Assembly (NCBI GenBank): GCA_013151335.1
Contig: JAADIJ010000226.1
Span: 27,182 to 64,383 of the forward strand
Reading direction: 5' to 3'
Length of the DNA stretch: 37,202 bases
Origin: Alphaproteobacteria bacterium
Lineage (GTDB): Bacteria; Pseudomonadota; Alphaproteobacteria; Rhodobacterales; Rhodobacteraceae
Of the stretch, positions 1-8,568 are shown piece by piece (the first letter of the stretch is position 1; each line of letters opens with the position of its first letter). Below the pieces are notes generated by a model, which had not been told where the DNA came from, searched no databases, and saw only the letters and a list, made by a program, of their open reading frames with translations. The translations under genes and the position numbers were made by a program.

Positions 1-1
1 G

Positions 2-223
2 GGGGTTTCGCTACTGCACCCGCGCGATGCCAACATGATTTTTGCGCAATGGCCCATCGGTCTTCATCGCGCGGCGCGGCGCGCTGGCGCGGTTTATCAT
101 ACGCTTGACGAAGCAGCATATGCGAGCGGCCATGACGACGACATGCTAGCGGCGCGTCTGGTGTGCAACTGGGCGACAAGCGATCAGGATATCGGTGAAT
201 TTGTCGCCAGCCTCAAATCTTGA
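2..223 (+). CDS. Threonine aldolase, C-terminal fragment (cut by window edge)
   Basis: The reading frame is open from base 2, so the gene starts outside the window; about 73 residues remain. The visible text (LLHPRDANMIFAQWP near the cut, then RLVCNWATSDQDIGEF near the end) looks like the small C-terminal domain of low-specificity L-threonine aldolases. These are PLP enzymes of the beta-eliminating lyase family that split threonine into glycine and acetaldehyde in the cytoplasm. The PLP lysine and catalytic core lie outside the window, so activity cannot be judged. Its last 11 bases overlap the end of the convergent hydrolase gene. The family call rests on recalled C-terminal sequence only; another fold-type I lyase is possible. 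Confidence 0.7.
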   Translation, partial: GVSLLHPRDANMIFAQWPIGLHRAARRAGAVYHTLDEAAYASGHDDDMLAARLVCNWATSDQDIGEFVASLKS

Positions 224-1025
224 AAAACGCCCGCATTGCATTTGCCACCTCGCGGGGGTGGGAAATCGGCACCATGTGACCGCCGCCATCAATGATCTGG
301 CGAACCGAATTTGGCAACACATCGTCAAGCGAGGCATGCACCGCGCCGACGATCGGATCGGTCTCGCTGCCCTCAATCAGCAAAACCGGGGCCGTTATCT
401 GCGCCACGCGCGTCAGCGGGATATAGTCGAGGCCTTCGCCAAGCAGGCTCTCACCTCCGGCGCGGATCATCTCGATCCGGTCCGCCATATAGTCGCGCTG
501 CGCTTGGGACAGGCTGTCAAACGGCACCTGTCCTCCCCACAGATTTGAAAAAGCGCGCGCCGCGCCGGTTTTGTCCTGCTTGTCGAGCAAATCGTAAAAC
601 CCTAGATGAGCGCCCATATGCGCGTCAAACTCGGGCCGTTTGGCGTCTTTTGCCGCAGAAAAGAACACCGATTCGATCAGGATCAGGCTGCGCACCAAAT
701 CGGGACGCTCAAGCGCGAGGCGCAGCGCGACGGTCGCCCCAAATGAGTGGCCAACAAGGTCGACAGGCGTTGAACCCGCCTCGATCAGCTCAAGCGCCAT
801 GTCGCGCGATTGGGTTTGCCAAGTGCGGCTCAAATCCCGCGCTCCGGTCCGGCCATGCCCCGGTAAATCCATCGCAACCATTTGGTAATCTGCCCCGAGG
901 GCGGACATTACCCCCTTCCACGCGCCGGAATGGCCAAGCGTGCAATGCAGGAAAAATACCGAGCGTGGGCCTGCTCCTTGCTGACGCCAGTAGGCGCGGG
1001 TGCCTGCCAATATCCCTTCGGGCAT
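213..1025 (-). CDS. Alpha/beta-fold hydrolase
   Basis: This is a 270-residue protein of normal length for a single-domain alpha/beta hydrolase. The catalytic triad can be read directly: nucleophile Ser94 in VGHSFG, Asp223 in GSETDP and His250 in GGGHMVP. An oxyanion-type stretch, HCTLGHSG, follows the first strand. There is no signal peptide, so it is probably cytoplasmic. The substrate cannot be told from sequence; small esters, lactones or ring-cleavage products are all typical of the family. Its ATG shares one base with the stop codon of the upstream isomerase gene (TGATG), so the two are very probably co-translated and may act in one catabolic route. Confidence 0.85.
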   Translation of the reverse strand: MPEGILAGTRAYWRQQGAGPRSVFFLHCTLGHSGAWKGVMSALGADYQMVAMDLPGHGRTGARDLSRTWQTQSRDMALELIEAGSTPVDLVGHSFGATVALRLALERPDLVRSLILIESVFFSAAKDAKRPEFDAHMGAHLGFYDLLDKQDKTGAARAFSNLWGGQVPFDSLSQAQRDYMADRIEMIRAGGESLLGEGLDYIPLTRVAQITAPVLLIEGSETDPIVGAVHASLDDVLPNSVRQIIDGGGHMVPISHPREVANAMRAFFKI

Positions 1026-1633
1026 CAGGTTTGGGCCCCGAGATAATCGTCAAGATAAGAGAGGCGGTCCTGCCCCCAAAACACCTGATCATCAACCAGA
1101 TAGCTTGGCGCGCCGAACACGCCGCGCAAAACCGCCTGCTCGTTATTGCGCGCGAAGGTCTCTGCACCGATCATCAGGCCACTATCGGTCAGGGCGGGAT
1201 CAAACCCGGCCTCGGTCAGGCTTGCCTTGATGGTTTCGTCCTCGGCGATATCTTTTTCCTCGGACCAACAGGCCCGCAAGAGCGAGCGCACCAGCAGGCC
1301 CACATCTCCGACGCCAGTTTCGCCATGCGCGTTTTGCGCCGCGATAATCGCATATGACGCGGGGGCAGGATTGGTTGGCCAATGCCTTGGCTTGAGGTTC
1401 AACGCGAGCCCCGTGCGTTTGGAAACACGCGCCAAATCCTGCAAACGGTAAGCAACCCGTGAGGCATGTCGCTCGGCAGGATGGGTTCCGCCGGTGCGTG
1501 CAAATGTCGAAATAATGTCGAACGGGTGATAGGTGATGGTCGCGCCGTGCCGGGCCGCGATCTCTTCAAGCTGGTCTGCGGCGAGGTAGGTAAAGGGCGA
1601 CAGCGTGGAAAGGAAATAGTCGATCTGGGCCAT
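1025..1633 (-). CDS. 2-hydroxychromene-2-carboxylate isomerase family protein (DsbA-like fold)
   Basis: This 202-residue protein matches the DsbA-fold, kappa-class glutathione transferase-like isomerases. The N-terminal segment YFLSTLSPFTYLAAD carries the expected active-site serine (Ser12, in the place of the DsbA cysteine). The C-terminal motif GVFGAPSYLVDDQVFWGQDR is characteristic. The founding member isomerises 2-hydroxychromene-2-carboxylate in naphthalene breakdown with glutathione. No other naphthalene genes are visible, so the true substrate here is probably different. It leads a two-gene unit with the hydrolase at 213-1025 through a TGATG junction. It is divergent from prs, with 141 bp between the start codons. 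Confidence 0.85.
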   Translation of the reverse strand: MAQIDYFLSTLSPFTYLAADQLEEIAARHGATITYHPFDIISTFARTGGTHPAERHASRVAYRLQDLARVSKRTGLALNLKPRHWPTNPAPASYAIIAAQNAHGETGVGDVGLLVRSLLRACWSEEKDIAEDETIKASLTEAGFDPALTDSGLMIGAETFARNNEQAVLRGVFGAPSYLVDDQVFWGQDRLSYLDDYLGAQT

Positions 1634-1717
1634 GATTTCTCCGACGGCTAGAGGATAAATGATTATTAACCTTCTATGCCACTAGGCAAAACAACAACGC
1701 AATGCTAAGCGGTGGCA

Positions 1718-1742
1718 AGGTTACAAAACCGTTTCGTAACCT
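1718..1742. promoter_or_regulatory. 25-bp near-perfect palindrome upstream of prs
   Basis: The outer arms AGGTTAC (1718-1724) and GTAACCT (1736-1742) are perfect inverted repeats. The inner arms AAAC (1726-1729) and GTTT (1731-1734) continue the symmetry around base 1730. Eleven of twelve base pairs match, the one mismatch being 1725/1735. It ends 32 bp before the prs start and lies 84 bp from the divergent isomerase start. The size and symmetry suit the operator of a dimeric repressor. I do not recognise the motif, and no regulator gene is adjacent. Confidence 0.5.
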
Positions 1743-1774
1743 CACGTAATTCAGCCGGATAAAGGGACGATCCG

Positions 1775-2791
1775 ATGAAAACTAGCGTTGAGCCAAAGTT
1801 AATTTCTGGCAATGCAAACAAGACGTTAGCAACGGCAATCGCCCGTCGAATGTCGATGTATCGCGGGATGCGGATCAAACTTGTCGACTCGCGCGTGGAA
1901 CGGTTTCACGACCAAGAGGTCTTTGTCGAAGTGTTTGAAAACGTGCGGGGTGAGGATATGTTCATCATCCAGCCGACCTCCAATCCGGCGAACGACAACC
2001 TTATGGAACTGTTGATCATGGCGGATGCGCTAAAGCGCTCGTCCGCGTCGCGCATCACCGCCGTTATTCCCTATTTCGGCTATGCGCGCCAAGATCGACG
2101 GACCAAAGCGCGCACGCCGATTTCGGCCAAGCTGGTCGCCAACCTGATCGCCCGCGCGGGTATCGAGCGGGTTCTGACCATGGACCTTCACGCCACCCAG
2201 ATTCAGGGTTTTTTCGATATTCCTGTTGATAACCTCTATGCCTCGCCTATTTTTGCGCTGGATATTGCCGAGAATTTTGAGGATTTGAGCAAGCTCATGG
2301 TGGTTTCGCCCGATGTGGGCGGGGTGGGCCGCGCGCGCGAGTTGGCCAAGCGGCACGACCTTGATCTGGCAATCGTTGACAAGCGCCGCAGTGCGCCCGG
2401 TGAAATCGCCGAGATGAATGTGATTGGCGATGTGAAAGGGCGCACCTGCATTATCGTTGACGACATGTGCGACACGGCCGGCACGCTGTGCAAGGCCGCC
2501 GAAACGCTGATCGAGCAGGGTGCGGACGAAGTCCACGCTTATATCACTCACGGCGTTTTGTCCGGCCCGGCGGTCGAGCGGATCAAAGGCTCGGTGCTGA
2601 AAAGTCTGGTGGTGACGGATACCATCGAGGCAACAGACGCGGTGAAAAAGGCGACCAATATACGGATTATTCCGACCGCGCCGATCTTTGCACAAGCGAT
2701 TCTGAACATCGCCAATGGCACTTCGGTGTCGTCATTGTTTGAGTCTGAAACACTGGCGTCGATCTATCAGGGATATTACGGCAACGACTAG
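1775..2791 (+). CDS. prs: Ribose-phosphate pyrophosphokinase (PRPP synthetase)
   Basis: This 338-residue enzyme makes phosphoribosyl pyrophosphate from ribose 5-phosphate and ATP, feeding purine, pyrimidine, histidine, tryptophan and NAD synthesis. Visible motifs are the N-terminal [14 protein letters not shown] region, [11 protein letters not shown], the metal-binding [15 protein letters not shown], the flexible-loop [13 protein letters not shown] and the PRPP loop [14 protein letters not shown] (about residues 225-238). Length and motifs are those of the class I bacterial enzyme. The ATG at 1775 is preceded by AAAGGGA at a suitable distance. It is transcribed alone, divergent from the isomerase gene. 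The palindrome at 1718-1742 lies in its leader or promoter. Confidence 0.97.
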   Translation: MKTSVEPKLISGNANKTLATAIARRMSMYRGMRIKLVDSRVERFHDQEVFVEVFENVRGEDMFIIQPTSNPANDNLMELLIMADALKRSSASRITAVIPYFGYARQDRRTKARTPISAKLVANLIARAGIERVLTMDLHATQIQGFFDIPVDNLYASPIFALDIAENFEDLSKLMVVSPDVGGVGRARELAKRHDLDLAIVDKRRSAPGEIAEMNVIGDVKGRTCIIVDDMCDTAGTLCKAAETLIEQGADEVHAYITHGVLSGPAVERIKGSVLKSLVVTDTIEATDAVKKATNIRIIPTAPIFAQAILNIANGTSVSSLFESETLASIYQGYYGND

Positions 2792-2809
2792 GCCGCTCTA
2801 TTTCGCCGC

Positions 2810-5077
2810 CTATTTCTCGGTAAATTTCATCTCGATCCGGCGATTTTGCGCCCGCGCTGCATCCGTATTCGCGGTATTGATCGGCTGATATTCCCCAAAC
2901 CCGGCCGCAGCCAGCCTGTTTGGAGGCATGCCGAGAGAGTTAACCATATACCGGACCACCGACAGCGCCCGCGCTTGGCTGAGTTCCCAATTGTCGCGAT
3001 ATTTTCCGGTCCCGCTGAGCGGAATATTATCGGTATGCCCATCCACGCGCAGCACCCAATTGATGTCAGCCGGGATTTTATCCGCGATATCAAGAATTAC
3101 CTTGGCCACTTTGGCAATCTCGTGTTGACCCGCCGAGGAAAGATCGGCGGAACCGGCGGCGAACAGCACTTCGGAGGAGAAAACAAACCGGTCGCCGACG
3201 ATCCGCACGCCTTTTTGATTGCCAAGCAAGTCCCGCAACTGGCCAAAGAATTCCGATTTGAATTTCTTGAGGGTTTTTGTCTCTGCTTGCAGACGTTTTC
3301 GCTCGGCGGCCTCCAAGTCAGCACGTTTTTTCTGCTCATCCGCCAGCTTTTTTTGCTTTGCGGCGACTTGCGCAAGGGCCGTGTTAAGATTTGAGCCGAG
3401 CGACGAGATTTGTACCTGCGCCTCAACATCGCGCGACTTGGCGTCATCAAGTAAGCCTTGCAAGCTGTTGAGCCTTTTTTGCAACTGCGCGGTTTGCTGG
3501 CTCAGCACTTCGACCTGTCGAAGACTTTCAGCCGATTTCGCCTTCTCATCCTTGAGCAAACTATTGGCCTCCGCCAGCAGAACACGCCGCTGTTCGGATT
3601 TGCTCATCAACACGCTTGCATCTTGTTCGGCCGCTAGTCTCGCCGCCAGAGCCGCTGCAAGTTGGCTCTCAAGATCGGCCCTCTTGGCATCAGCCGCAGC
3701 CAGCAGAGTACCATTTTGCTGATCGGTATTTTTCAACTGCGCGATCACAGCAGCGAGGCGGTCGTTCAGGTTAGTTTTCTCAACGGCAAGGGCCGCGATT
3801 TTGGCATCGGACTTTTTGCCCGATGCTTTGGCGTTGTCACGCGCAAGCAGGGCTGCGGCGAGCAAATCGTCAACCCGTGTCTTGGCAACTCTTGCAGCCG
3901 CCAGAATGGTCAACGTATCCTCTGCCTGCTGGCGTTTTTGTTCCAGCGCCAACGTCATTGCCGTTAGTTCCGCCTTGGAATTCTTCAACTTTTCTCGCAA
4001 CAATTCGGCGGCAGCGGCCTCGGCCAGACGCGATTTCTCTTCCAGCGTCAGAGCACCTTTAGTGTCAGCCAGTCGCTTGCGCAAAGCCTCGGCGGCGGCG
4101 GCTTCCGCCAGACGCGCCTTTTCTTTATCAGTGAGTTTTGTCTGCACCGCCGCAAGCTGTGCGCGAAGCTGCTCGGCGGCGGCCTCAACGGCCAACTGGG
4201 CTTTCTTAGTGTCGCTAAGGCCGGATTCAAGCACATTTAGGCGCGCCTGAAGGGCCGCGAGCGAGGCAACGTCGCCCTGATGTGTGGCCTTGCTGGCGGC
4301 GAGATCGGCAGCCATTTTGGTCAGTTGCGCCTCTACATCCGTCAGGCTGGAGGTCTTGGCGCCCAAGCTTGTGCGCGTGTCATCAAGTGCCGCCAAAGCC
4401 GCCTGTAACGAGGTCGATTTGGTGGTTAAATCCGCCTTGGTTTGTGCGATCAACGCCTCTAGAGCCTGACGTTTGGCGGCGGCAAGACGGGCGGCCTCGG
4501 CGCTTTGATCTATCTCGTCGCGCGCGGTGGCCAAGGCCAGTTGCAGCGCCTCTTTTTGGGAAATTGCGCGCAGGTTTTTCGCCTCGGCCTCGGAAATTTG
4601 CGCCGTCAGGGCAGCGTTATTTTTGGTCGCGTCAGCGATGTCGCCCTGCAAGCCCTTCTTGTCCAGCACCAGTTGCGCTCGCTCTGCCAGCAGGGATGCA
4701 ACTTGCGATTCAAAACTCTGGATTTTCGTCTGCTGGTTCTTGGCCTGTTGTGACAGGGTTGAAATCAACGCCGCCTGCACTTCGGTCGTCGAGGTTGCCT
4801 TGTTTAGCTCGCCGTCAAGCCGGGTCACCTCGGTCTCTAGCCCGTCGGATTTCTGCTGCTCAATCCCCAGCGCCTTGGCCAAACTCGAGACCTGCTGGCT
4901 GAGATAATTAAGCTGCGTGTCTTGGTTGGTAACGGTCTCGCGCAACATGAACTGGACGATCATGAAAATGGTTAACACAAACATCAAAACCAGCAAAAGT
5001 GCGGTCATGGCATCGACAAAACCGGGCCAGATGCCGGTTGAAAATCGAAGTTGACCGCCGCGTCTGCTGATCGCCAT
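2810..5077 (-). CDS. MotB/OmpA-like stator protein with a very long periplasmic coiled coil
   Basis: This 755-residue protein has three parts. There is a short cytoplasmic N-terminus, then one membrane helix at about residues 19-43 (FVDAMTALLLVLMFVLTIF). Asp22 in that helix stands where MotB, TolR and ExbD keep the ion-conducting aspartate. About 560 residues of Ala/Leu/Lys/Glu/Gln-rich coiled coil follow, including three 28-residue repeats. A C-terminal OmpA/MotB peptidoglycan-binding domain runs from about 625 to 755 (RVDGHTDNIPLSG, NWELSQARA, RAQNRRIEMKF). It would pair with the channel protein at 5081-6319, whose stop is 3 bases from this start. Known relatives use ion flow to rotate or pull on the cell wall; the target here is unknown. 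A flagellar MotB is unlikely given the length and the absence of flagellar neighbours. Confidence 0.88.
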   Translation of the reverse strand: MAISRRGGQLRFSTGIWPGFVDAMTALLLVLMFVLTIFMIVQFMLRETVTNQDTQLNYLSQQVSSLAKALGIEQQKSDGLETEVTRLDGELNKATSTTEVQAALISTLSQQAKNQQTKIQSFESQVASLLAERAQLVLDKKGLQGDIADATKNNAALTAQISEAEAKNLRAISQKEALQLALATARDEIDQSAEAARLAAAKRQALEALIAQTKADLTTKSTSLQAALAALDDTRTSLGAKTSSLTDVEAQLTKMAADLAASKATHQGDVASLAALQARLNVLESGLSDTKKAQLAVEAAAEQLRAQLAAVQTKLTDKEKARLAEAAAAEALRKRLADTKGALTLEEKSRLAEAAAAELLREKLKNSKAELTAMTLALEQKRQQAEDTLTILAAARVAKTRVDDLLAAALLARDNAKASGKKSDAKIAALAVEKTNLNDRLAAVIAQLKNTDQQNGTLLAAADAKRADLESQLAAALAARLAAEQDASVLMSKSEQRRVLLAEANSLLKDEKAKSAESLRQVEVLSQQTAQLQKRLNSLQGLLDDAKSRDVEAQVQISSLGSNLNTALAQVAAKQKKLADEQKKRADLEAAERKRLQAETKTLKKFKSEFFGQLRDLLGNQKGVRIVGDRFVFSSEVLFAAGSADLSSAGQHEIAKVAKVILDIADKIPADINWVLRVDGHTDNIPLSGTGKYRDNWELSQARALSVVRYMVNSLGMPPNRLAAAGFGEYQPINTANTDAARAQNRRIEMKFTEK
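3953..4204 (-). repeat. Three tandem 28-residue coiled-coil repeats inside the stator gene
   Basis: Residues 292-319, 320-347 and 348-375 of the stator are in-register repeats of 28 residues, that is, four heptads each. They share the core K-x-x-LA-x-x-AAAE-x-LR-x-x-L; units two and three read KARLAEAAAAEALRKRL and KSRLAEAAAAELLREKL. The exact multiple of seven keeps the heptad phase, which suits growth of a rod by unequal crossing-over. Confidence 0.8.
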
Positions 5078-5080
5078 GGA

Positions 5081-6319
5081 TTAGGACTTTCCGCGTGAAG
5101 GGGCCGCCTGCGGCTGAACGGGCGGCTTGCGGTTGAGGCTGCGCACCGCTTTGTTGAGCGAGGCCATATCGGCGCGCAATTCTGCGACCGTGTCTTGGCG
5201 ACCCGCCGACATTTCCTCTAATATGCGCAAGAGCTGAACGTCGATGCTGCGCAGACGCATGCGACTTTCGGCATCGGTCGGCTCTTCGGCCTGTTTTTGC
5301 AGGAGCTCCGCCACTTTATCCTGCCCGCTGGCGATGCGCGACAACAAGCGGTTCTGATCGGTGATGGCTTTTTGGGCCAAGTCGTTCTTCTGTTCAGCGC
5401 CGATTTTCTTGTTAAGCTGCAACAGCGCTTGCGTGAGCGACGCGATCCTCTCAGCGGTATCGGTCTGGGTCGCTTCGGCGCGAATAAAGGTCTTGTGAAG
5501 CGCCTCGACGCTTTCCGACATGCGGTGAAATGCAACATCCGAACCGCTGCTGTCAAAGCTGCCGACCGGCGCATCCTCACCGTCAACAGAATAGCCGACC
5601 TGGGTTATGGTCGAAATCCACTCTTCAAGTTCGCGGTAAAACCGGCCCTGACCGTTGCCTGTGAACAAATCGAGCAGGCCCACAACCAAAGAGCCCGACA
5701 GCCCCAGCAAGGATGATCCAAACGCCGTGCCCATGCCGCCGAGCTGTTTTTGAAGACCGCTCATCAGGCGGCCAAAGACCTCTGTCACCCCATCGCCCGC
5801 ACTTGGCGCCAGCGAGCGAATGGTGTCGATAAGCGCGGGTACGGTGGTGGCAAGGCCATAGAACGTGCCCAAAAGACCAAGGAAAATCAACAGGTTGATG
5901 ATATAGCGCGTAATCTCGCGGCCTTCATCAAGACGAATAGCCATCGAGTCAAGAATGGATCTGGAGGAGGACGCGCTGATTTGCATACGGGCTTGGCGAG
6001 ACCGCAGCATGGTCGCCAACGACACCAGCAATCGCGGTGGCGTGACAAATTCATGCCCCGCGCGTTGCATGGCAAAACCCTCGATCCAACTGATTGACGA
6101 GACCAGCGAGAACACCTGCCAGAAGCAGGCGAACACGCCGATCAGAAACACCATGAAGATGAAGCCGTTCAGATAGGGGCTGGTCTCGAATATGGGACCA
6201 ACCGACGGGAACGCAAACCATGCCCCCGCGGAAACCGCGCCAACAATCGCGAACATGGTTAAAATTGACCACACAGGTTGCGAAAACTGCGGCTCTTGGT
6301 CTGGGTCTGCGCTTTGCAT
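5081..6319 (-). CDS. MotA/TolQ/ExbB-family proton-channel protein with a cytoplasmic coiled-coil tail
   Basis: This 412-residue inner-membrane protein has hydrophobic helices at about 17-40, 50-76, 138-168 and 196-220. The third (INLLIFLGLLGTFYGLATTVPAL) and fourth (GGMGTAFGSSLLGLSGSLVVG) match the pore helices of the MotA/TolQ/ExbB family. The loop between helices 2 and 3 and the C-terminal tail should be cytoplasmic. Residues about 265-395 are predicted by eye to be coiled coil, longer than in TolQ or ExbB and reminiscent of ZorA-type motors. It is followed after 3 bases by the MotB/OmpA-like gene, so the two form one operon and presumably a pentamer-dimer motor. Divergent from qmcA. Confidence 0.85.
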   Translation of the reverse strand: MQSADPDQEPQFSQPVWSILTMFAIVGAVSAGAWFAFPSVGPIFETSPYLNGFIFMVFLIGVFACFWQVFSLVSSISWIEGFAMQRAGHEFVTPPRLLVSLATMLRSRQARMQISASSSRSILDSMAIRLDEGREITRYIINLLIFLGLLGTFYGLATTVPALIDTIRSLAPSAGDGVTEVFGRLMSGLQKQLGGMGTAFGSSLLGLSGSLVVGLLDLFTGNGQGRFYRELEEWISTITQVGYSVDGEDAPVGSFDSSGSDVAFHRMSESVEALHKTFIRAEATQTDTAERIASLTQALLQLNKKIGAEQKNDLAQKAITDQNRLLSRIASGQDKVAELLQKQAEEPTDAESRMRLRSIDVQLLRILEEMSAGRQDTVAELRADMASLNKAVRSLNRKPPVQPQAAPSRGKS

Positions 6320-6416
6320 GAAAGGTTACCCTTATTTGCCCGTATTTTTAGTTAACGGGACCATACTTCGCCAACCCCGCGCTGCCAACTATCAACTTCG
6401 CTTTAGACGAAAACCA

Positions 6417-6445
6417 CTTACAATCTCTGAAGAAAGTGGCATAAT
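6417..6445 (+). promoter_or_regulatory. Candidate sigma-70-type promoter of qmcA-nfeD
   Basis: CTTACA at 6417-6422 (four of six bases of TTGACA) and CATAAT at 6440-6445 (five of six of TATAAT) are separated by 17 bp. This would give a leader of roughly 45 nt before the qmcA ATG at 6497. It is a match by eye only. Confidence 0.35.
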
Positions 6446-6496
6446 CAGCCGAATTCAAGTTCTTTGGTTCCGCTACTGCGACAAAAGGGAAAATTT

Positions 6497-7462
6497 ATGA
6501 ACAATATCATCGGCAACAGCTCTGCAGGTATCACCGCTCTGGTGGTTTTGATCTTTGCAATCGTGTTGATCACCATGATGGTCAAGTCAATTCCACAGGG
6601 CGAGGAATGGACGGTCGAGCGCTTTGGTCGCTATACCCGCACCCTCAAACCGGGTCTGGCGTTTCTTATTCCGATCATGGACAAGGTCGGCGCCAAAATT
6701 AACATGATGGAAACCGTGCTGGATATTGAGAGCCAGGAGGTGATCACCAAGGATAACGCGATGGTCGCAGCAGACGCGGTTGCGTTTTATCAGGTGATCG
6801 ATGCTGCGCAGGCAGCTTATGAGGTGCGCGATCTGGAGCGCGCGCTGTCCAACTTATCGATGACTAATATCCGCTCGGTTTTAGGCTCGATGGATCTGGA
6901 TGAAAGCCTGTCAAATCGCGATATGATTAACCACAAGTTGTTGAGCGTGATCGATCAGGCCAGTAATCCTTGGGGGGTCAAGGTCACGCGGGTCGAGATC
7001 AAGGACCTCTCACCTCCGCCTGATATTAGCGAGGCGATGGCGCGTCAGATGAAGGCAGAACGCACCAAGCGCGCCGATATTTTGCAGGCCGAGGGGCTGA
7101 AGCAATCAGCGATCCTCAAGGCTGAGGGCGAGCGCGAGGCACAAATTCGCGAGGCCGAGGGGCGCAAGGAGGCGGCATTTCTGGATGCCGAAGCGCGCGA
7201 GCGTCAAGCCAGAGCCGAGGCCGCGGCCACGACCATGGTGTCAGAGGCGATTGCTGCGGGTAACATTCAGGCGATCAACTATTTTGTCGCCCAGAAATAC
7301 ACCGAAGCGTTGCGCGATATTGCGGCCTCGCCGAACTCCAAGACGATCATGATTCCGCTTGAGGCGACGGGGTTGATCGGCTCGATTGCAGGTGTTGCCG
7401 ATATTTCCAAGGCGGTGCTGAACGGCGGGTCGAAATCCGGCAAGACCGCCGGGAAAGCCTGA
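6497..7462 (+). CDS. qmcA: SPFH-domain (stomatin/prohibitin-like) membrane protein, QmcA type
   Basis: This is a 321-residue protein. One N-terminal membrane helix (about 10-29, [16 protein letters not shown]) is followed by a band-7/SPFH domain ([19 protein letters not shown], then [12 protein letters not shown]). A long charged helix follows, rich in [19 protein letters not shown]-type repeats, through which such proteins form large ring-shaped membrane assemblies. The start at 6497 is preferred because AGGGA lies 6 bases upstream; an in-frame ATG at 6464 has no such site and adds residues absent from the family. It is followed after 14 bases by the NfeD-like gene. That pairing is conserved for the family and implies a joint role in membrane microdomain upkeep or quality control. 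Confidence 0.92.
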   Translation: MNNIIGNSSAGITALVVLIFAIVLITMMVKSIPQGEEWTVERFGRYTRTLKPGLAFLIPIMDKVGAKINMMETVLDIESQEVITKDNAMVAADAVAFYQVIDAAQAAYEVRDLERALSNLSMTNIRSVLGSMDLDESLSNRDMINHKLLSVIDQASNPWGVKVTRVEIKDLSPPPDISEAMARQMKAERTKRADILQAEGLKQSAILKAEGEREAQIREAEGRKEAAFLDAEARERQARAEAAATTMVSEAIAAGNIQAINYFVAQKYTEALRDIAASPNSKTIMIPLEATGLIGSIAGVADISKAVLNGGSKSGKTAGKA

Positions 7463-7476
7463 ACGGGAGAGCACGC

Positions 7477-7947
7477 GTGAGCTTCTTTGTTTTTCTTGAC
7501 GGCATTTCGCCGTGGTGGTGGGTCGCGTTCGGCGTCGGTCTTGGGGCGCTTGAGATGGCGACCATGTCGTTCTTTTTGATATGGCCGGCGATCGCTGCCG
7601 TGTTGGGGGCGGTATTGTTGTGGCTGCTACCGGGGCTATCAGGAGAATTGCAGATCGTAATATTTGCGGTTCTGTCGGTGGTCCTGACCTTTGCGGGGCG
7701 CAGTCTTATCCATAAATACGGCGATGGCGGCGAGCAAAACCACAGCTTGAATTCCCGCAGCGCGCTGATGGTCGGGCGGCAAGCCGAGGTGATTAACTTT
7801 ACCGGACCCGAGGGCAATGTCACCATTGACGGCATCCGCTGGCATGCGGTTTGGCCCAAGGGGCAATCGGCGGCTGCTGGCTCGATGGTCGAGATTGCGC
7901 GCGCAGACGGGATGACACTTTTTGTCAAGGAGAGCGGCAGTTCTTAG
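7477..7947 (+). CDS. NfeD-like membrane protein
   Basis: This 156-residue protein has two or three N-terminal membrane helices (about 10-65, including WWVAFGVGLGALEMATMSFF and VLLWLLPGLSGELQIVIFAVL). A soluble OB-fold-like C-terminal part follows (SALMVGRQAEVINFTGPEG, then VWPKGQSAAAGSMVEIARADG). It is the short NfeD form without a protease domain, which partners SPFH proteins encoded next to it. It starts with GTG at 7477, preceded by CGGGAGA. The space between qmcA and this gene is 14 bases, so the two form one operon. Confidence 0.88.
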   Translation: MSFFVFLDGISPWWWVAFGVGLGALEMATMSFFLIWPAIAAVLGAVLLWLLPGLSGELQIVIFAVLSVVLTFAGRSLIHKYGDGGEQNHSLNSRSALMVGRQAEVINFTGPEGNVTIDGIRWHAVWPKGQSAAAGSMVEIARADGMTLFVKESGSS

Positions 7948-7959
7948 CGGCGCGTCCGT

Positions 7960-8502
7960 TCAGGCTTTGACGATTTCGCGCACCCGCACCTCAAGCCAGT
8001 TGAGGTCGTTATCCTCAATCCCAAGCTCGCGCAGATGCGCGGCTGTGTTGTAAAGATATTCGGTGTTTGGCCCGCGCCCGCCGATGGCATGGGCGATGAT
8101 CTGGGCTTGCTGCTCCAGCGAAAGTGAGCCGCAATATTGCACATGGTTTTCGTCCATCACATAACAAACCGCATCCTCGCTGGTTCCGTCGCGAAAGGTC
8201 ACCGGATGCACCTGTTCCAAGTAGGCCGAGGATACCAGCTCGCGCTCGCGCAGCATCTCGATGGTGTCGCGCGCAATCGCAGGAGCCACATAAAACGCCA
8301 CCCCGTCACAATAACTCTGATCGTTTTGATCAAGCGCCAACACCAGTCCGGGATCGGCAACCGAGCCTCTATGATGGATGGAGCGCATCGAAAACGAGCG
8401 CGCAAATCCGCTTAGGCGGGCAATATGCCGCCGCTCGCAATCAAACCCCGGCTGCCAGACCAAGGACCCATATCCAAACACCCAAAACCCGTTTTCAATC
8501 AT
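7960..8502 (-). CDS. chaC: Gamma-glutamylcyclotransferase, ChaC family
   Basis: This 180-residue cytoplasmic enzyme is of the family that splits glutathione into 5-oxoproline and Cys-Gly. The N-terminal signature WVFGYGSLVWQPGF (the substrate-binding YGSL motif) and the GVAFYVAP, LRERELVSSAYLEQ and GRGPNTEYLYNTAAHL segments follow the ChaC pattern. Glu and Tyr residues are in the expected places, although I could not align them exactly. The start at 8502 is preceded by AAAAGGAG, 9 bases away. The much longer open frame reaching 9336 on this strand is only the shadow of the gene on the other strand. Divergent from the DUF2125 gene, with 66 bp between starts. Confidence 0.93.
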   Translation of the reverse strand: MIENGFWVFGYGSLVWQPGFDCERRHIARLSGFARSFSMRSIHHRGSVADPGLVLALDQNDQSYCDGVAFYVAPAIARDTIEMLRERELVSSAYLEQVHPVTFRDGTSEDAVCYVMDENHVQYCGSLSLEQQAQIIAHAIGGRGPNTEYLYNTAAHLRELGIEDNDLNWLEVRVREIVKA

Positions 8503-8568
8503 TTGACTGGCTCCTTTTGAAAGCAGGTGTATAAAGCGGCTTGGTCGGGAACAAAAGGGAGTCCGCTG

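Noticed and set aside
2810-6319. Zorya-type phage defence system (ZorA/ZorB resemblance)
   Set aside because: The channel/stator pair is similar in architecture, but no ZorC, ZorD or ZorE effector genes are next to it. The neighbours are prs and qmcA-nfeD, and the coiled coil is mostly in the stator rather than in the channel tail.
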